Part shown: positions 1-7,456 of the stretch, in pieces
How the letters are laid out: each line of letters opens with the position of its first letter
How positions within the stretch are numbered: the stretch's first letter is position 1
From: Lactococcus petauri
GTDB taxonomy: Bacteria; Bacillota; Bacilli; Lactobacillales; Streptococcaceae
Direction of reading: 5' to 3'
DNA length: 64,000 nucleotides
Assembly: GCF_002154895.1 (NCBI RefSeq)
Contig: NZ_MUIZ01000002.1
Span: 186,001 to 250,000, forward strand
Program-made: the position numbers and the translations under genes
The notes under the pieces: model-generated
The model's input: the letters and a program-made list of their open reading frames with translations, nothing else
What the model was told of the DNA's origin: nothing
Databases searched by the model: none

Positions 1-1
1 C

Positions 2-97
2 AATGTTGTTGGACATGTCGCGGAAGACGAAATGTTCTTACTTGACTTTATCAAGCCTTGGAGTTCGTTTAAATTTATTGAAAGTGATGAGCTATAA
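2..97 (+). CDS. DUF871 / MupG-like protein, C-terminal end (partial)
   Basis: Only the last 31 codons are inside the window, read in the frame starting at base 2 and stopping at TAA 95-97. The peptide contains EDEMFLLDFIKPWSSFKF. It lines up with the end of the complete DUF871 protein at 35683-36771 (EEEIFLLDYLQAWENFQF), so I call it the same family by internal comparison. DUF871 includes MupG, the cytoplasmic 6-phospho-N-acetylmuramidase of peptidoglycan-sugar recycling. It lies 46 bases before an EIIC gene, again as in the second cassette. The substrate cannot be told from so little sequence. Confidence 0.7.
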   Translation, partial: NVVGHVAEDEMFLLDFIKPWSSFKFIESDEL

Positions 98-143
98 TTT
101 ATAACCTTATACGCAAATAAATTAAAATTTTAGGAGGAATTCT

Positions 144-1625
144 ATGAACGGAATTACGATGTGGATGGAGAAATATCTCGTCCCAGTAGCAGCAAAAATC
201 GGGTCGCAAAAGCACCTGGTTGCCTTGCGTGACTCATTCATTGGTATCCTGCCAGCAACACTGACAGGTGCCCTTGCAGCGATGGTATCAGCCATCGTCA
301 CAACATTCCCACAGTCCATTCAACAAATGGTTTTGGGTCCAACCAAGTTTTCCCAACTCGCACCAGAAGATGTTTGGACGCTTGCTAATACACCAATTAT
401 TGGCGATTTGAATAACATTTCAACACTTGTCAACCAAGGGACTTTGACAGTTATTGGTCTTATCTTTGCTTTCTCTTGGGGTTACAATTTGGCCCGTGCT
501 TATGGTGTCAATGACCTTGCAGGTGGTGTTGTAGCAGTTGCCACTCTCTTTGCTGGTTTGCCAAACCAAATGCCTAAATTCTTGGATGCATTAGGTGTGA
601 GCGATGCCGGCGTAGCTGCAACAGACAAAATCAATGGTGTATTGACTGGTCAAGGTCTTGCAGCATGGAAGCCACTTTTTGCTGCCGCACATATGGATGC
701 TGGTGCTTACTTTACGATTATCATTATGGGTGCCCTTGCGGTGATTATTTATGCTAAACTTATGTTAGCAGATATCACTATCAAGATGCCTGAGTCAGTC
801 CCACCGGCTGTAGCAAAAGCTTTCCTTGCGATTATTCCAACGATTGCTGCAATCTACGCTGTGAGCTTGATTTACTATGTTATTGATAAATTGACACATG
901 ATTCTGTAATTAATTTGATTACACACTATATTGCAGAACCCTTCCAAATTCTCTCACAAAATATTTTCTCAGTTCTTATTGTTACTCTCTTCGTTTCAAT
1001 CTTCTGGTTCTTTGGACTTCATGGACCAAACGTCTTGGCACCTGCTCTTGATGGGATTTGGCTTCCTCTTGGTCTTAATAACCAAGCCCTTTACTTCCAA
1101 GTTCACTCAGACGGTATTCGTGACTTAGTAGCGCGTGGTGCGATTGATAAAGCACATGCGATTAATGGTGACTATGTCAGTCTTTGGGTTCGTGGTTCAT
1201 GGGATGCCTTCGTCTGGTTTGGTGGTTCTGGTGGTACAATTACCTTAATCCTTGCCATTCTGATCTTCTCTAAACGTAAAGATTATAAGACAGTAGGACG
1301 TCTTGGTTTAGCACCAGGTATCTTCAATATTAATGAACCTGTACTCTTTGGTATGCCAATCGTACTGAACGCCATCTTCTTTATCCCATTTGCAATTGCT
1401 CCATTGGTAGCGGTTATTATCGCTTATGTTGCAACAATGCTTCACTGGGTTGATCCAGTTGTCAGTGCTGTGCCATGGGTTACACCACCAATTATGAAGG
1501 CCTTCCTTGCGACAGGATTTGACTGGCGTGCAATTATCTTAGCAATTGTCAACTTACTTGTAACCTTTGCTATTTGGACACCATTCGTTATTGCAGCAAA
1601 CAAGATGGAAGAACCTGAATTATAA
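144..1625 (+). CDS. PTS sugar transporter EIIC, lactose/cellobiose family
   Basis: A polytopic membrane protein of 493 residues, the sugar-translocating EIIC of the phosphotransferase system. Family marks are the N-terminal KIGSQKHLVALRDSF, the DITIKMPESVPPAVAKAF loop, FGLHGPNVL and the C-terminal LAPGIFNINEPVLFGMPIV. It is somewhat longer than the usual 430-450 residues because of an extra stretch near residues 130-185. The start follows GGAGG (133-137) at good spacing. There is no EIIA or EIIB alongside, so phosphate must come from shared subunits elsewhere. The DUF871 gene just upstream suggests an amino-sugar or muropeptide-derived glycoside rather than plain cellobiose, but this is inference. 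Confidence 0.9.
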   Translation: MNGITMWMEKYLVPVAAKIGSQKHLVALRDSFIGILPATLTGALAAMVSAIVTTFPQSIQQMVLGPTKFSQLAPEDVWTLANTPIIGDLNNISTLVNQGTLTVIGLIFAFSWGYNLARAYGVNDLAGGVVAVATLFAGLPNQMPKFLDALGVSDAGVAATDKINGVLTGQGLAAWKPLFAAAHMDAGAYFTIIIMGALAVIIYAKLMLADITIKMPESVPPAVAKAFLAIIPTIAAIYAVSLIYYVIDKLTHDSVINLITHYIAEPFQILSQNIFSVLIVTLFVSIFWFFGLHGPNVLAPALDGIWLPLGLNNQALYFQVHSDGIRDLVARGAIDKAHAINGDYVSLWVRGSWDAFVWFGGSGGTITLILAILIFSKRKDYKTVGRLGLAPGIFNINEPVLFGMPIVLNAIFFIPFAIAPLVAVIIAYVATMLHWVDPVVSAVPWVTPPIMKAFLATGFDWRAIILAIVNLLVTFAIWTPFVIAANKMEEPEL

Positions 1626-1643
1626 AAAACAGAAAGGAACCCA

Positions 1644-1849
1644 ATGATTATTGTTAATGTAGCTATGATGCAAGAAAAAGTAATTCACCTTCTAGAAGAA
1701 AATGGATTTACTTATAAGGAAAAAAGGGATTGAAACTCTATTTTCTAGGTCCGAATAGCGACTTAGCTACGGATGCTCAAACTGCAAAACGCTTAATTAA
1801 ACAAAGTTCATTTGGTTCAGCATTATTCTTTAACGTCGAGGAGGTTTAA
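1644..1849 (+). pseudogene. Small PTS-linked ORF interrupted by a -1 frameshift at an A6 run
   Basis: An ATG at 1644 preceded by AGAAAGGAA opens a 29-codon frame ending at TGA 1731-1733. In the -1 frame the reading continues without a stop from the run AAAAAAGGG (1720-1728) to TAA 1847-1849, giving a joined product of about 66 residues ending in LFFNVEEV. One more A in the run would restore a single ORF. It could be a decayed gene, a base-calling error or programmed frameshifting on the A-rich run. I do not recognise the protein. Its 3' end carries the GAGGAGG that serves as ribosome binding site for the next small gene, so it is translationally placed in the EIIC operon. Confidence 0.5.
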
Positions 1850-1851
1850 AT

Positions 1852-1989
1852 ATGGCTTGGATATATGCATTACTTAGTTTGTCACTCTTACTTCTAGCTT
1901 ATCAAAACTGGAGTTTTGGAGGTACACTCTTTATTCTATCTGTGGTCATGCTTATACTTGCACGACAAAAGAAGAAAAAAGAAGAATAA
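1852..1989 (+). CDS. Small single-pass membrane protein (45 aa)
   Basis: ATG 1852 follows a strong ribosome binding site, CGAGGAGG (1837-1844). The 45-residue product has one long hydrophobic segment (about residues 3-36, with a central Gln-Asn and two Gly) and a very basic/acidic tail ending in RQKKKKEE. It is the last gene before an intrinsic terminator, so it is probably in the EIIC operon. No function recognised. The second EIIC cassette also has a small membrane protein directly after EIIC, but that one is larger and not obviously similar. Confidence 0.6.
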   Translation: MAWIYALLSLSLLLLAYQNWSFGGTLFILSVVMLILARQKKKKEE

Positions 1990-1992
1990 TAA

Positions 1993-2018
1993 AAAAGACT
2001 TGCTCCGGCAGGTCTTTT
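1993..2018 (+). terminator. Intrinsic terminator after first PTS cassette
   Basis: AAAAGACTTGC and GCAGGTCTTTT form an 11-bp stem (one G-T pair) around TCCG, running into T residues. Confidence 0.85.
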
Positions 2019-2100
2019 ATTATGTTTGACTTTAAAGCAGAAGCGTTATAAGATGAAAGAAGTGAACATAGGCTTTATGATTTGAGGCAAATCTCATTCT

Positions 2101-2129
2101 TTGACTATATACCCCTAAGGGTATATAAT
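2101..2129 (+). promoter_or_regulatory. Promoter with CsoR/CstR-type operator
   Basis: TTGACT (2101-2106), a 17-base spacer and TATAAT (2124-2129) form a near-consensus promoter. A palindrome at 2106-2127 with 9-base arms (TATATACCC and GGGTATATA around CTAA) fills the spacer and overlaps both hexamers. The ATACCC...GGGTAT core matches operators of the CsoR/CstR family. Since the genes behind it handle persulfide sulfur, a CstR-like persulfide-sensing repressor is the likely ligand. No such regulator gene is in the window. Confidence 0.75.
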
Positions 2130-2158
2130 GGATATATCAAAAATTTGAGGAGAGAAAT

Positions 2159-2443
2159 ATGCGTTCAATCCAAATGAAACAATTAAAAGAGAAACTCGGT
2201 CAAGTTGCACTGATTGATGTTCGAGAAGAGGATGAATATCTCGAAGGACATGTGCCAACAGCAATCAACATACCCCTGAGTGTTTTAAAGCAAAGATACT
2301 TAGAGATAGAAGATGAGAGCTATATTATTTGTCAAAGCGGTATGCGGTCTATGCGCGCTTGTCAATTCCTAAAGGCACAAGGAGTGGCAACTACGAATGT
2401 TACAGGTGGTACTCTGTCTTGGGATCAAGAATTAGAAAAATAA
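2159..2443 (+). CDS. Single-domain rhodanese-like sulfurtransferase
   Basis: A 94-residue protein made of one rhodanese domain, which moves sulfane sulfur through a cysteine persulfide. The hallmarks are LIDVREEDEYLEGHVPTA at residues 18-35 and the active-site loop CQSGMRS with the catalytic Cys near residue 58. It is cytoplasmic (no signal). The ATG follows GAGGAGAG. Ten bases separate it from the CoA-disulfide reductase-rhodanese gene, and both sit behind the CstR-type operator. That is the arrangement of persulfide detoxification (cst-type) operons in enterococci and staphylococci. Confidence 0.92.
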   Translation: MRSIQMKQLKEKLGQVALIDVREEDEYLEGHVPTAINIPLSVLKQRYLEIEDESYIICQSGMRSMRACQFLKAQGVATTNVTGGTLSWDQELEK

Positions 2444-2453
2444 GAGGAAGAAA

Positions 2454-4097
2454 ATGACGAAAAAATATCTTATCGTTGGGGGCGTTGCCGGTGGCATGAG
2501 TGCAGCCACTCGATTACGCCGTTTAAAAGAAGATGCAGAAATTATTGTTTTTGATAAAGGACCGTATGTTTCTTTTGCAAACTGTGGGCTCCCCTACTAT
2601 CTCTCTGGTGAAATCGAATCAAGAAATAAACTTATCCTACAAACACCTGAAAGTCTGGCACAGCGTTTTAATTTAGATGTTCGTCCTGATTCTGAAGTGG
2701 TTTCTATTGAGCCGGATAATAAAGAAATTACTGTAGTATCGAATGGGATAAGCTACACGGAAAATTATGATGCATTGATTTTGTCACCTGGCGCAAGTCC
2801 TTTTATTCCGCCTATAAAAGGTTTAGCGGAAGCGGACAATGTCTTTAGCCTACGTAACATTCCTGACTTAGATAAAATCACAAACTATATGGAAATGGAG
2901 CACCGCAAGCAAGCATTGATTATTGGCGCGGGTTTCATCGGTCTAGAGATGGCTGAAAACTTACGAAAACTTGGTTTAGAGGTTACAATCATCGAAAAAG
3001 CCAATCATGTTTTACCAACTCTTGATCAGGAAATGGCCGTTCATATTGAAGAAGAGTTGACACATAATGGCTTGAAAGTACTCACGGGTGTGTCTGTTGT
3101 AGAGTTCCAAGACCAAGGAAAAACGGTTATTCTGGAAAATGGCGACAGTCTTAGTACGGATGTGGTTATCCTTTCTGTGGGGATTCAAGTGGAGTCAAAA
3201 CTTGCTGCTGATGCGGGGATTAAGCTTGGAATGAGAGGAGCAATTCTTGTCGATGAGCAATATCAAACATCTGTGCCTGATATTTATGCTGTGGGAGATG
3301 CCATTCTTGTTAAAAATCAGATTACAGGTAATGATGCACTTATCTCCTTAGCAAGCCCAGCTAATCGCCAAGGACGTCAAGTTGCAGATATCTTAGCAGG
3401 ATTACCTGTTACAAATAAAGGGAGTATCGGAACAGCTATTGTTCGAACTTTCAGTTTGACAGCTGCCTCTACTGGACTTTCAGAGAAGCAGACACAAGAT
3501 GCGGACTTAAAATATAAGGCTGTGCATATCACAGCTAATGATCACGCAGGTTATTATCCTGGCGCAAGCTCTATTCTTCTCAAACTTATCTTCAATCCAG
3601 AAAGTGGTCATATCTATGGAGCATCAGCAGTTGGGCAAAAAGGTGTAGATAAGCGTATTGATGTTTTGGCAACAGCGATTAAAGCAGGGATGACGGTTTT
3701 TGATTTACCAGAACTTGAATTGAGCTATGCGCCACCATTTGGCTCTGCTAAGGATCCTGTGAACATGATTGGTTATGCGGCTATGAATATTGCTATGGGC
3801 TTGTCAGATAACATTCAGTGGCATCAGCTCGAAGCAGAACTTGCCCAAGGTAAAGTACTCTTAGATGTGCGTCAAGAAAATGAAGTGGCGCGTGGTGGTT
3901 TTAAAGAAGCGATAAATATACCATTAAACGATTTACGCCAAAGTATGGACAAATTAGATAAAAATAAAGAATACATTGTCAGCTGTCAATCAGGACTTCG
4001 TTCTTATACAGCTGAACGTATCTTGAAACAAGAAGGCTTTAAAGTAGAAAATCTTGATGGAGCTTATGGCTTGTACAGTAAGGTGAAGGACATTTAA
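2454..4097 (+). CDS. cdr: CoA-disulfide reductase with C-terminal rhodanese domain (CoADR-RHD)
   Basis: A 547-residue flavoprotein. An N-terminal FAD-binding motif (IVGGVAGGMSAATRLRR) is followed by the redox-active SFANCGLPYY with Cys at about residue 44, as in CoA-disulfide reductases/NADH oxidases of this class. An NAD-binding GAGFIGLEMAENL lies near residue 160 and the dimerisation domain near 330-440. From about residue 455 to the end there is a rhodanese domain (LLDVRQENEVARGGF, active loop CQSGLRS). Fused enzymes of this kind reduce CoA persulfides and polysulfides with NAD(P)H. It is co-transcribed with the upstream rhodanese, which may supply or accept its sulfane sulfur. Confidence 0.92.
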   Translation: MTKKYLIVGGVAGGMSAATRLRRLKEDAEIIVFDKGPYVSFANCGLPYYLSGEIESRNKLILQTPESLAQRFNLDVRPDSEVVSIEPDNKEITVVSNGISYTENYDALILSPGASPFIPPIKGLAEADNVFSLRNIPDLDKITNYMEMEHRKQALIIGAGFIGLEMAENLRKLGLEVTIIEKANHVLPTLDQEMAVHIEEELTHNGLKVLTGVSVVEFQDQGKTVILENGDSLSTDVVILSVGIQVESKLAADAGIKLGMRGAILVDEQYQTSVPDIYAVGDAILVKNQITGNDALISLASPANRQGRQVADILAGLPVTNKGSIGTAIVRTFSLTAASTGLSEKQTQDADLKYKAVHITANDHAGYYPGASSILLKLIFNPESGHIYGASAVGQKGVDKRIDVLATAIKAGMTVFDLPELELSYAPPFGSAKDPVNMIGYAAMNIAMGLSDNIQWHQLEAELAQGKVLLDVRQENEVARGGFKEAINIPLNDLRQSMDKLDKNKEYIVSCQSGLRSYTAERILKQEGFKVENLDGAYGLYSKVKDI

Positions 4098-4110
4098 CTC
4101 AAACTGAACG

Positions 4111-4140
4111 AAAGGATTATTTTAGGATAGTCCTTTTTTC
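4111..4140 (+). terminator. Intrinsic terminator after persulfide operon
   Basis: AAAGGATTA and TAGTCCTTT pair around TTTTAGGA, followed by T6. Confidence 0.8.
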
Positions 4141-4216
4141 TTATTGAAATTTTTAATGAATTTGTAGGCTGCTTATGGTATAATATTAAAAAATATTTGT
4201 TAGATTTGGGGAAGTC

Positions 4217-4552
4217 ATGAGACTTGAACTATATGAAGAAAAGCCAGAAGAAGCGAGTGCAGCTCTTGCTCAGGTTTTTGAAGCCTTTAGTAAAGAAACA
4301 GAAGAAGCCGAGTTGCAAACAGTACGCTATAACTTAGCTGAAGATGCGGACATCTTTGCGCATCATCCTGTTGTCAATCAAGCAATGAAAAAAATGGAAG
4401 CGGCTTTGCCTTTGATGTTGGTAGATGGAGAAATTATGACGATTGGCGCTTACCCTGATATGGAAGATTTGACGGAGATTACGGGTTTGAGTTTTCAAGA
4501 TATTAGAACACGAGAATGTCAGTGTGGCAATTGTAACTGTGGAAAGGGATAA
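4217..4552 (+). CDS. ArsD-like thioredoxin-fold protein with Cys-rich tail
   Basis: A 111-residue protein. Its middle part, HHPVVNQAMKKMEAALPLML followed by VDGEIMTIGAYPDMEDL (residues 56-90), matches the core of ArsD, the arsenic metallochaperone, in which the VDGE.....YP stretch is typical. The vicinal Cys pair that binds metalloid near the N-terminus of true ArsD is missing. Instead the C-terminus ends CQCGNCNCGKG with four Cys (about residues 101-108) that could bind a metal or be redox-active. An extended -10 promoter (TGGTATAAT, 4176-4184) precedes it. It ends one base before the dCMP deaminase start, so the two are coupled. No ars genes are present, so the role is unknown. Confidence 0.65.
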   Translation: MRLELYEEKPEEASAALAQVFEAFSKETEEAELQTVRYNLAEDADIFAHHPVVNQAMKKMEAALPLMLVDGEIMTIGAYPDMEDLTEITGLSFQDIRTRECQCGNCNCGKG

Positions 4553-4553
4553 A

Positions 4554-4994
4554 ATGATCGAAAATTTTCAACGACCAAGCAAGGAAGAATATTTTAAAGA
4601 AATCGTCGAAGTTGTAGCTAAACGCTCTACCTGTACGCACGCTCAAGTTGGTGCTCTTCTCGTGACTGCGGATGGGCAAATTCTTTCGACAGGCTATAAT
4701 GGTTCTGTAGCACTTATGCCGCATTGTACAGATGTAGGGTGTCTGGAAGATAAAGACGGACATTGCATTGCGACTGTTCACGCGGAGCAAAATGCAATTG
4801 CCCAAGCAGCAAAGCACGGTGTTTCACCAGAAGGAGCAATTCTTTATACGACTTTATTCCCTTGTATCGCTTGCTTGAAGCTCGTCTTGGCATCGGGTGT
4901 AAAACATATCAAATATATCAATGAATACCATGCTAAAAATCCTTATGAGGAAGAGTTGATTGAAACTTTAGGTATTCAAGTTGAAAAAATATAA
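4554..4994 (+). CDS. dCMP/cytidine deaminase family protein (ComEB-like)
   Basis: A zinc-dependent deaminase of 146 residues. The zinc site is visible as TVHAEQNAIAQA (HAE, with the catalytic Glu) and PCIACLKL (PCxxC). The N-terminal YFKEIVEVVAKRSTC and the CLEDKDGHCIATVHAE stretch are typical of dCMP deaminases, which make dUMP for thymidylate synthesis, and of ComEB. I chose ATG 4554 because GGAAAGGGA lies seven bases before it. An upstream GTG in frame at 4524 would overlap the preceding gene by 29 bases and lacks a ribosome binding site. The reaction is inferred from the family. Confidence 0.88.
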   Translation: MIENFQRPSKEEYFKEIVEVVAKRSTCTHAQVGALLVTADGQILSTGYNGSVALMPHCTDVGCLEDKDGHCIATVHAEQNAIAQAAKHGVSPEGAILYTTLFPCIACLKLVLASGVKHIKYINEYHAKNPYEEELIETLGIQVEKI

Positions 4995-5020
4995 AAATCC
5001 AGAATCATGCTGGTTTTTTT
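4993..5020 (+). terminator. Intrinsic terminator
   Basis: AAAATCCAG and CTGGTTTTT pair around AATCATG, then a T-run. Confidence 0.8.
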
Positions 5021-5072
5021 ATTTTAACGTAAAAAAAGGTTCCCTAAGTTTATCTGTAAAATTTATTCTTAC

Positions 5073-5103
5073 TTGAGCTTTTTATGTCTGTTTTTGCTAA
5101 AAT
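5073..5103 (+). promoter_or_regulatory. Promoter positioned for a leaderless transcript
   Basis: TTGAGC (5073-5078), a 19-base spacer and an extended -10, TGCTAAAAT (5095-5103). A start point 7 bases downstream would coincide with the ATG at 5110, and no Shine-Dalgarno sequence can be seen between them. Confidence 0.45.
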
Positions 5104-5109
5104 AAATGA

Positions 5110-5871
5110 ATGGGAATAAAATACAGTCAAACACATAAAGTCGCTTTTTATGAGAGCGACACACGAGGTAAGATGAAAATATCAGATCTTCTTGCCGTAG
5201 CACTTCAAATTTCGGGAGAGCAGTCTTATACGTTAGACCGTAGCGACACATGGATTTGTGATAACTTCAATCTATTTTGGGCTGTTATCGAGCACGAAGT
5301 TCAGGTTCATCGCTTACCCGAGTTTAATGACCAGATTACAATTGAAACAGAAGCCACGTCTTACAATAAATTCTTTTGTTATCGTGACTTTATTTTCAAA
5401 AATACAGCTGGCGAAACCTTAGTAAAAATAAGTTCAACTTGGGTTTTGATGAACAAAGATACACGTAAGGTAGAACGTGTTGTTGATGAGATTGTGGCAC
5501 CTTATGAGGCACCAAAAGTCAGCAAAATTGTTCGTCCTCACAAATATCTTACCTTGTCTGATCAAGCGCAATGCAGCCTAGCTTTTCCAATTCGGTTCTC
5601 TGATCTGGATATGAATGGACATGTGAACAATGCTAAATATTTCGACTGGGCTGTTGATCAGTTGGACTATGATTTCCGTATGGCATACGAACCTAAAAAA
5701 ATATATATTCGCTATAATCACGAACTCCTTTATGGCAATCATGAGTTTATTCATCCTGTTTTTGAATTTCAAGGAGACACCACTTGCCATATTATTAGGA
5801 AAGATGGTGTAGATAATGCTAATATTGAGATTGAGTGGTCAAAAATAAGCGAGGAGAATGAACGAAAATGA
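5110..5871 (+). CDS. Acyl-ACP thioesterase (FatA-type, double hotdog)
   Basis: 253 residues with two hotdog domains. The first starts [20 protein letters not shown] and carries [15 protein letters not shown] near residue 118. The second contains [21 protein letters not shown], where NxHVNN is the conserved motif of the family. These enzymes release fatty acids from acyl carrier protein in the cytoplasm. The start at 5110 is supported because the family's conserved N-terminal strand begins at once, although no ribosome binding site is seen. It overlaps the next gene by four bases (ATGA). The trio thioesterase, HAD-IIA phosphatase and DUF1461 protein is, as I recall, a recurrent operon in streptococci and lactococci. 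Confidence 0.9.
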   Translation: MGIKYSQTHKVAFYESDTRGKMKISDLLAVALQISGEQSYTLDRSDTWICDNFNLFWAVIEHEVQVHRLPEFNDQITIETEATSYNKFFCYRDFIFKNTAGETLVKISSTWVLMNKDTRKVERVVDEIVAPYEAPKVSKIVRPHKYLTLSDQAQCSLAFPIRFSDLDMNGHVNNAKYFDWAVDQLDYDFRMAYEPKKIYIRYNHELLYGNHEFIHPVFEFQGDTTCHIIRKDGVDNANIEIEWSKISEENERK

Positions 5872-6647
5872 GAAAAGGTTACAAAAAATATAAAGGATAT
5901 CTGATTGATTTAGATGGCACCATTTATATGGGCAATCATCGTATTCCTGCAGGGGAAGACTTTGTTCATCGTTTGCAAGAAGCGAAAGTTCCTTATCTGT
6001 TTTTAACAAATAATACGACAAAAACCCCACGAGTGGTCCAAAAACGTTTGGCTACCCAGTTTAATATTGATACACCTTTAGAAACTATCTATACAGCAAG
6101 TGCAGCTACAGTCGATTATATGAACGATTTAGGCTTGGAGAAGACTGTTTATATTATTGGTGAAGATGGCTTAAAAGAAGCAATCTATGAAGCAGGCTAT
6201 AAAAAGGATCGTGAAAATCCAGCATATGTTGTTGTTGCTTTGGATTCTGACTTGACATATGAAATGCTTGCTTTGGCAACTCTTGCTATACATAAAGGTG
6301 CGAAATTCATCGGAACAAATCCTGATTTGAACCTTCCAAGCGAACGAGGACTTTTGCCAGGAGCGGGCTCTTTGGTTAAAATGATTGAAGCAGCCACACG
6401 TGTTCAACCCACCTTTATTGGAAAACCTGAGGCGATTATTGCAGAAAAAGCGGTGGAAAAAATGGGCATTCCTAAAGAAGATCTTTTAATGGTTGGTGAC
6501 AACTATTTGACAGATATTCGTACAGGGATTGATAATGGTATCGACAGTTTGCTTGTTACAACAGGATTTACAAAAGCTGAAGAAGTCCCTGGACTTCCAA
6601 TACCACCAACCCATGTCGTTTCAAGTTTAGAGCATTGGGAAGTTTGA
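5868..6647 (+). CDS. HAD-IIA family phosphatase (NagD/YutF-like)
   Basis: A 259-residue cytoplasmic haloacid-dehalogenase phosphatase of subclass IIA. Motif I is [11 protein letters not shown] (residues 12-22), motif II is FLTNNT (near 46), and motifs III/IV are IGKPEAI and [13 protein letters not shown] near residues 185-215. NagD/YutF relatives hydrolyse small phosphoester metabolites, such as sugar or nucleotide monophosphates, with broad specificity, so the substrate is unknown. Its start overlaps the thioesterase stop. One base separates it from the next gene, which indicates an operon. Confidence 0.9.
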   Translation: MRKGYKKYKGYLIDLDGTIYMGNHRIPAGEDFVHRLQEAKVPYLFLTNNTTKTPRVVQKRLATQFNIDTPLETIYTASAATVDYMNDLGLEKTVYIIGEDGLKEAIYEAGYKKDRENPAYVVVALDSDLTYEMLALATLAIHKGAKFIGTNPDLNLPSERGLLPGAGSLVKMIEAATRVQPTFIGKPEAIIAEKAVEKMGIPKEDLLMVGDNYLTDIRTGIDNGIDSLLVTTGFTKAEEVPGLPIPPTHVVSSLEHWEV

Positions 6648-6648
6648 G

Positions 6649-7284
6649 ATGCGTGATCGCCTGATTTTCACGAGTCTTATTTTATGGGGCATTGCAGCAG
6701 CAGTAAGTTTAACCTTACTTTTGGCTGTCCCACTCTTTTACATAGATATTCATTTGGAAAATTTGACCCAGATATCAGGACTTTCAGCAGAAGTGCTAAG
6801 ACATAACTTTAATGTTCTGATGACTTATCTGGTTAATCCATTTGAAGGTGTGTTACAGATGCCTGATTTTCCGTCGTCTCCCGATGCTTTACAGCATTTT
6901 AAGGATGTAAAAAAGCTCTTTATGCTTGCCTTAGGACTCACGCTTGTCTTGAGTCCCGCGCTCATTTTATTTTTGAAAGAACATTTAGCCATTCTCTATC
7001 ACAATGGCCTACGTTTTGTGATGGGAACTCCTTTGTTTATTGGTTTGGTTGCTGCCTTGATTGGATTTGATAATTTTTTTATCTATTTCCATGAAATTTT
7101 TTTCCGAGATGACACCTGGCTCTTTAATCCCGATACAGATCCGATCATTAATGTCTTGACGGAGAACTATTTTATGTTCACCTTTATTCTATTTGTCGTC
7201 CTTTTTGAATTAATTTTTTTCCTCCTTTACTGGTCAGGAAATAAAAGACTACAAAAGAAAATTTTCGGAAAAACCGAACAATAA
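6649..7284 (+). CDS. DUF1461 / TIGR01906 integral membrane protein
   Basis: 211 residues with about four or five membrane segments: an N-terminal one at residues 7-31, a pair around 90-135, one near 145-165, and a final strongly hydrophobic one at 175-200. It ends in a basic tail. The segment LRHNFNVLMTYLVNPFEG followed by the DFPSSPDALQHFKDVK region is typical of this family of unknown function. ATG 6649 comes directly after the preceding TGA. It is the last gene of the thioesterase operon and is followed by a terminator. Confidence 0.8.
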   Translation: MRDRLIFTSLILWGIAAAVSLTLLLAVPLFYIDIHLENLTQISGLSAEVLRHNFNVLMTYLVNPFEGVLQMPDFPSSPDALQHFKDVKKLFMLALGLTLVLSPALILFLKEHLAILYHNGLRFVMGTPLFIGLVAALIGFDNFFIYFHEIFFRDDTWLFNPDTDPIINVLTENYFMFTFILFVVLFELIFFLLYWSGNKRLQKKIFGKTEQ

Positions 7285-7289
7285 GATGT

Positions 7290-7318
7290 AAAACTGATAT
7301 AAAATCAGTTTTTTTTCT
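7290..7318 (+). terminator. Intrinsic terminator
   Basis: AAAACTGAT and ATCAGTTTT are perfect 9-base arms around ATAAA, followed by a long T-run. Confidence 0.9.
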
Positions 7319-7351
7319 TTTGTTTTTATCAATATGCGTTAAAATAAATAA

Positions 7352-7456
7352 GGAAGGTTTGGTTTGCAGAGATTTTTATCGCCAAACTAGCGAGGTTGTC
7401 CATAACGGAAACTCGGTCGGTATTCTGTAATAACAAATGAATAAAGAGGCATTCTT
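7352..7456 (+). promoter_or_regulatory. Structured 5' leader of guaC, class unknown
   Basis: About 105 bases between a likely -10 (TAAAAT, 7340-7345) and the guaC ATG. GTTTGG (7357-7362) can pair with CCAAAC (7382-7387). A second hairpin uses CGA, GTT, TCC (7391-7401) against GGA, AAC, TCG (7407-7416) with small bulges. The purine riboswitch consensus and the PurBox are absent, so this does not match the usual purine controls. Confidence 0.45.

Noticed and set aside
7352-7456. Purine riboswitch before guaC
   Set aside because: The conserved core and three-way junction sequences are absent.
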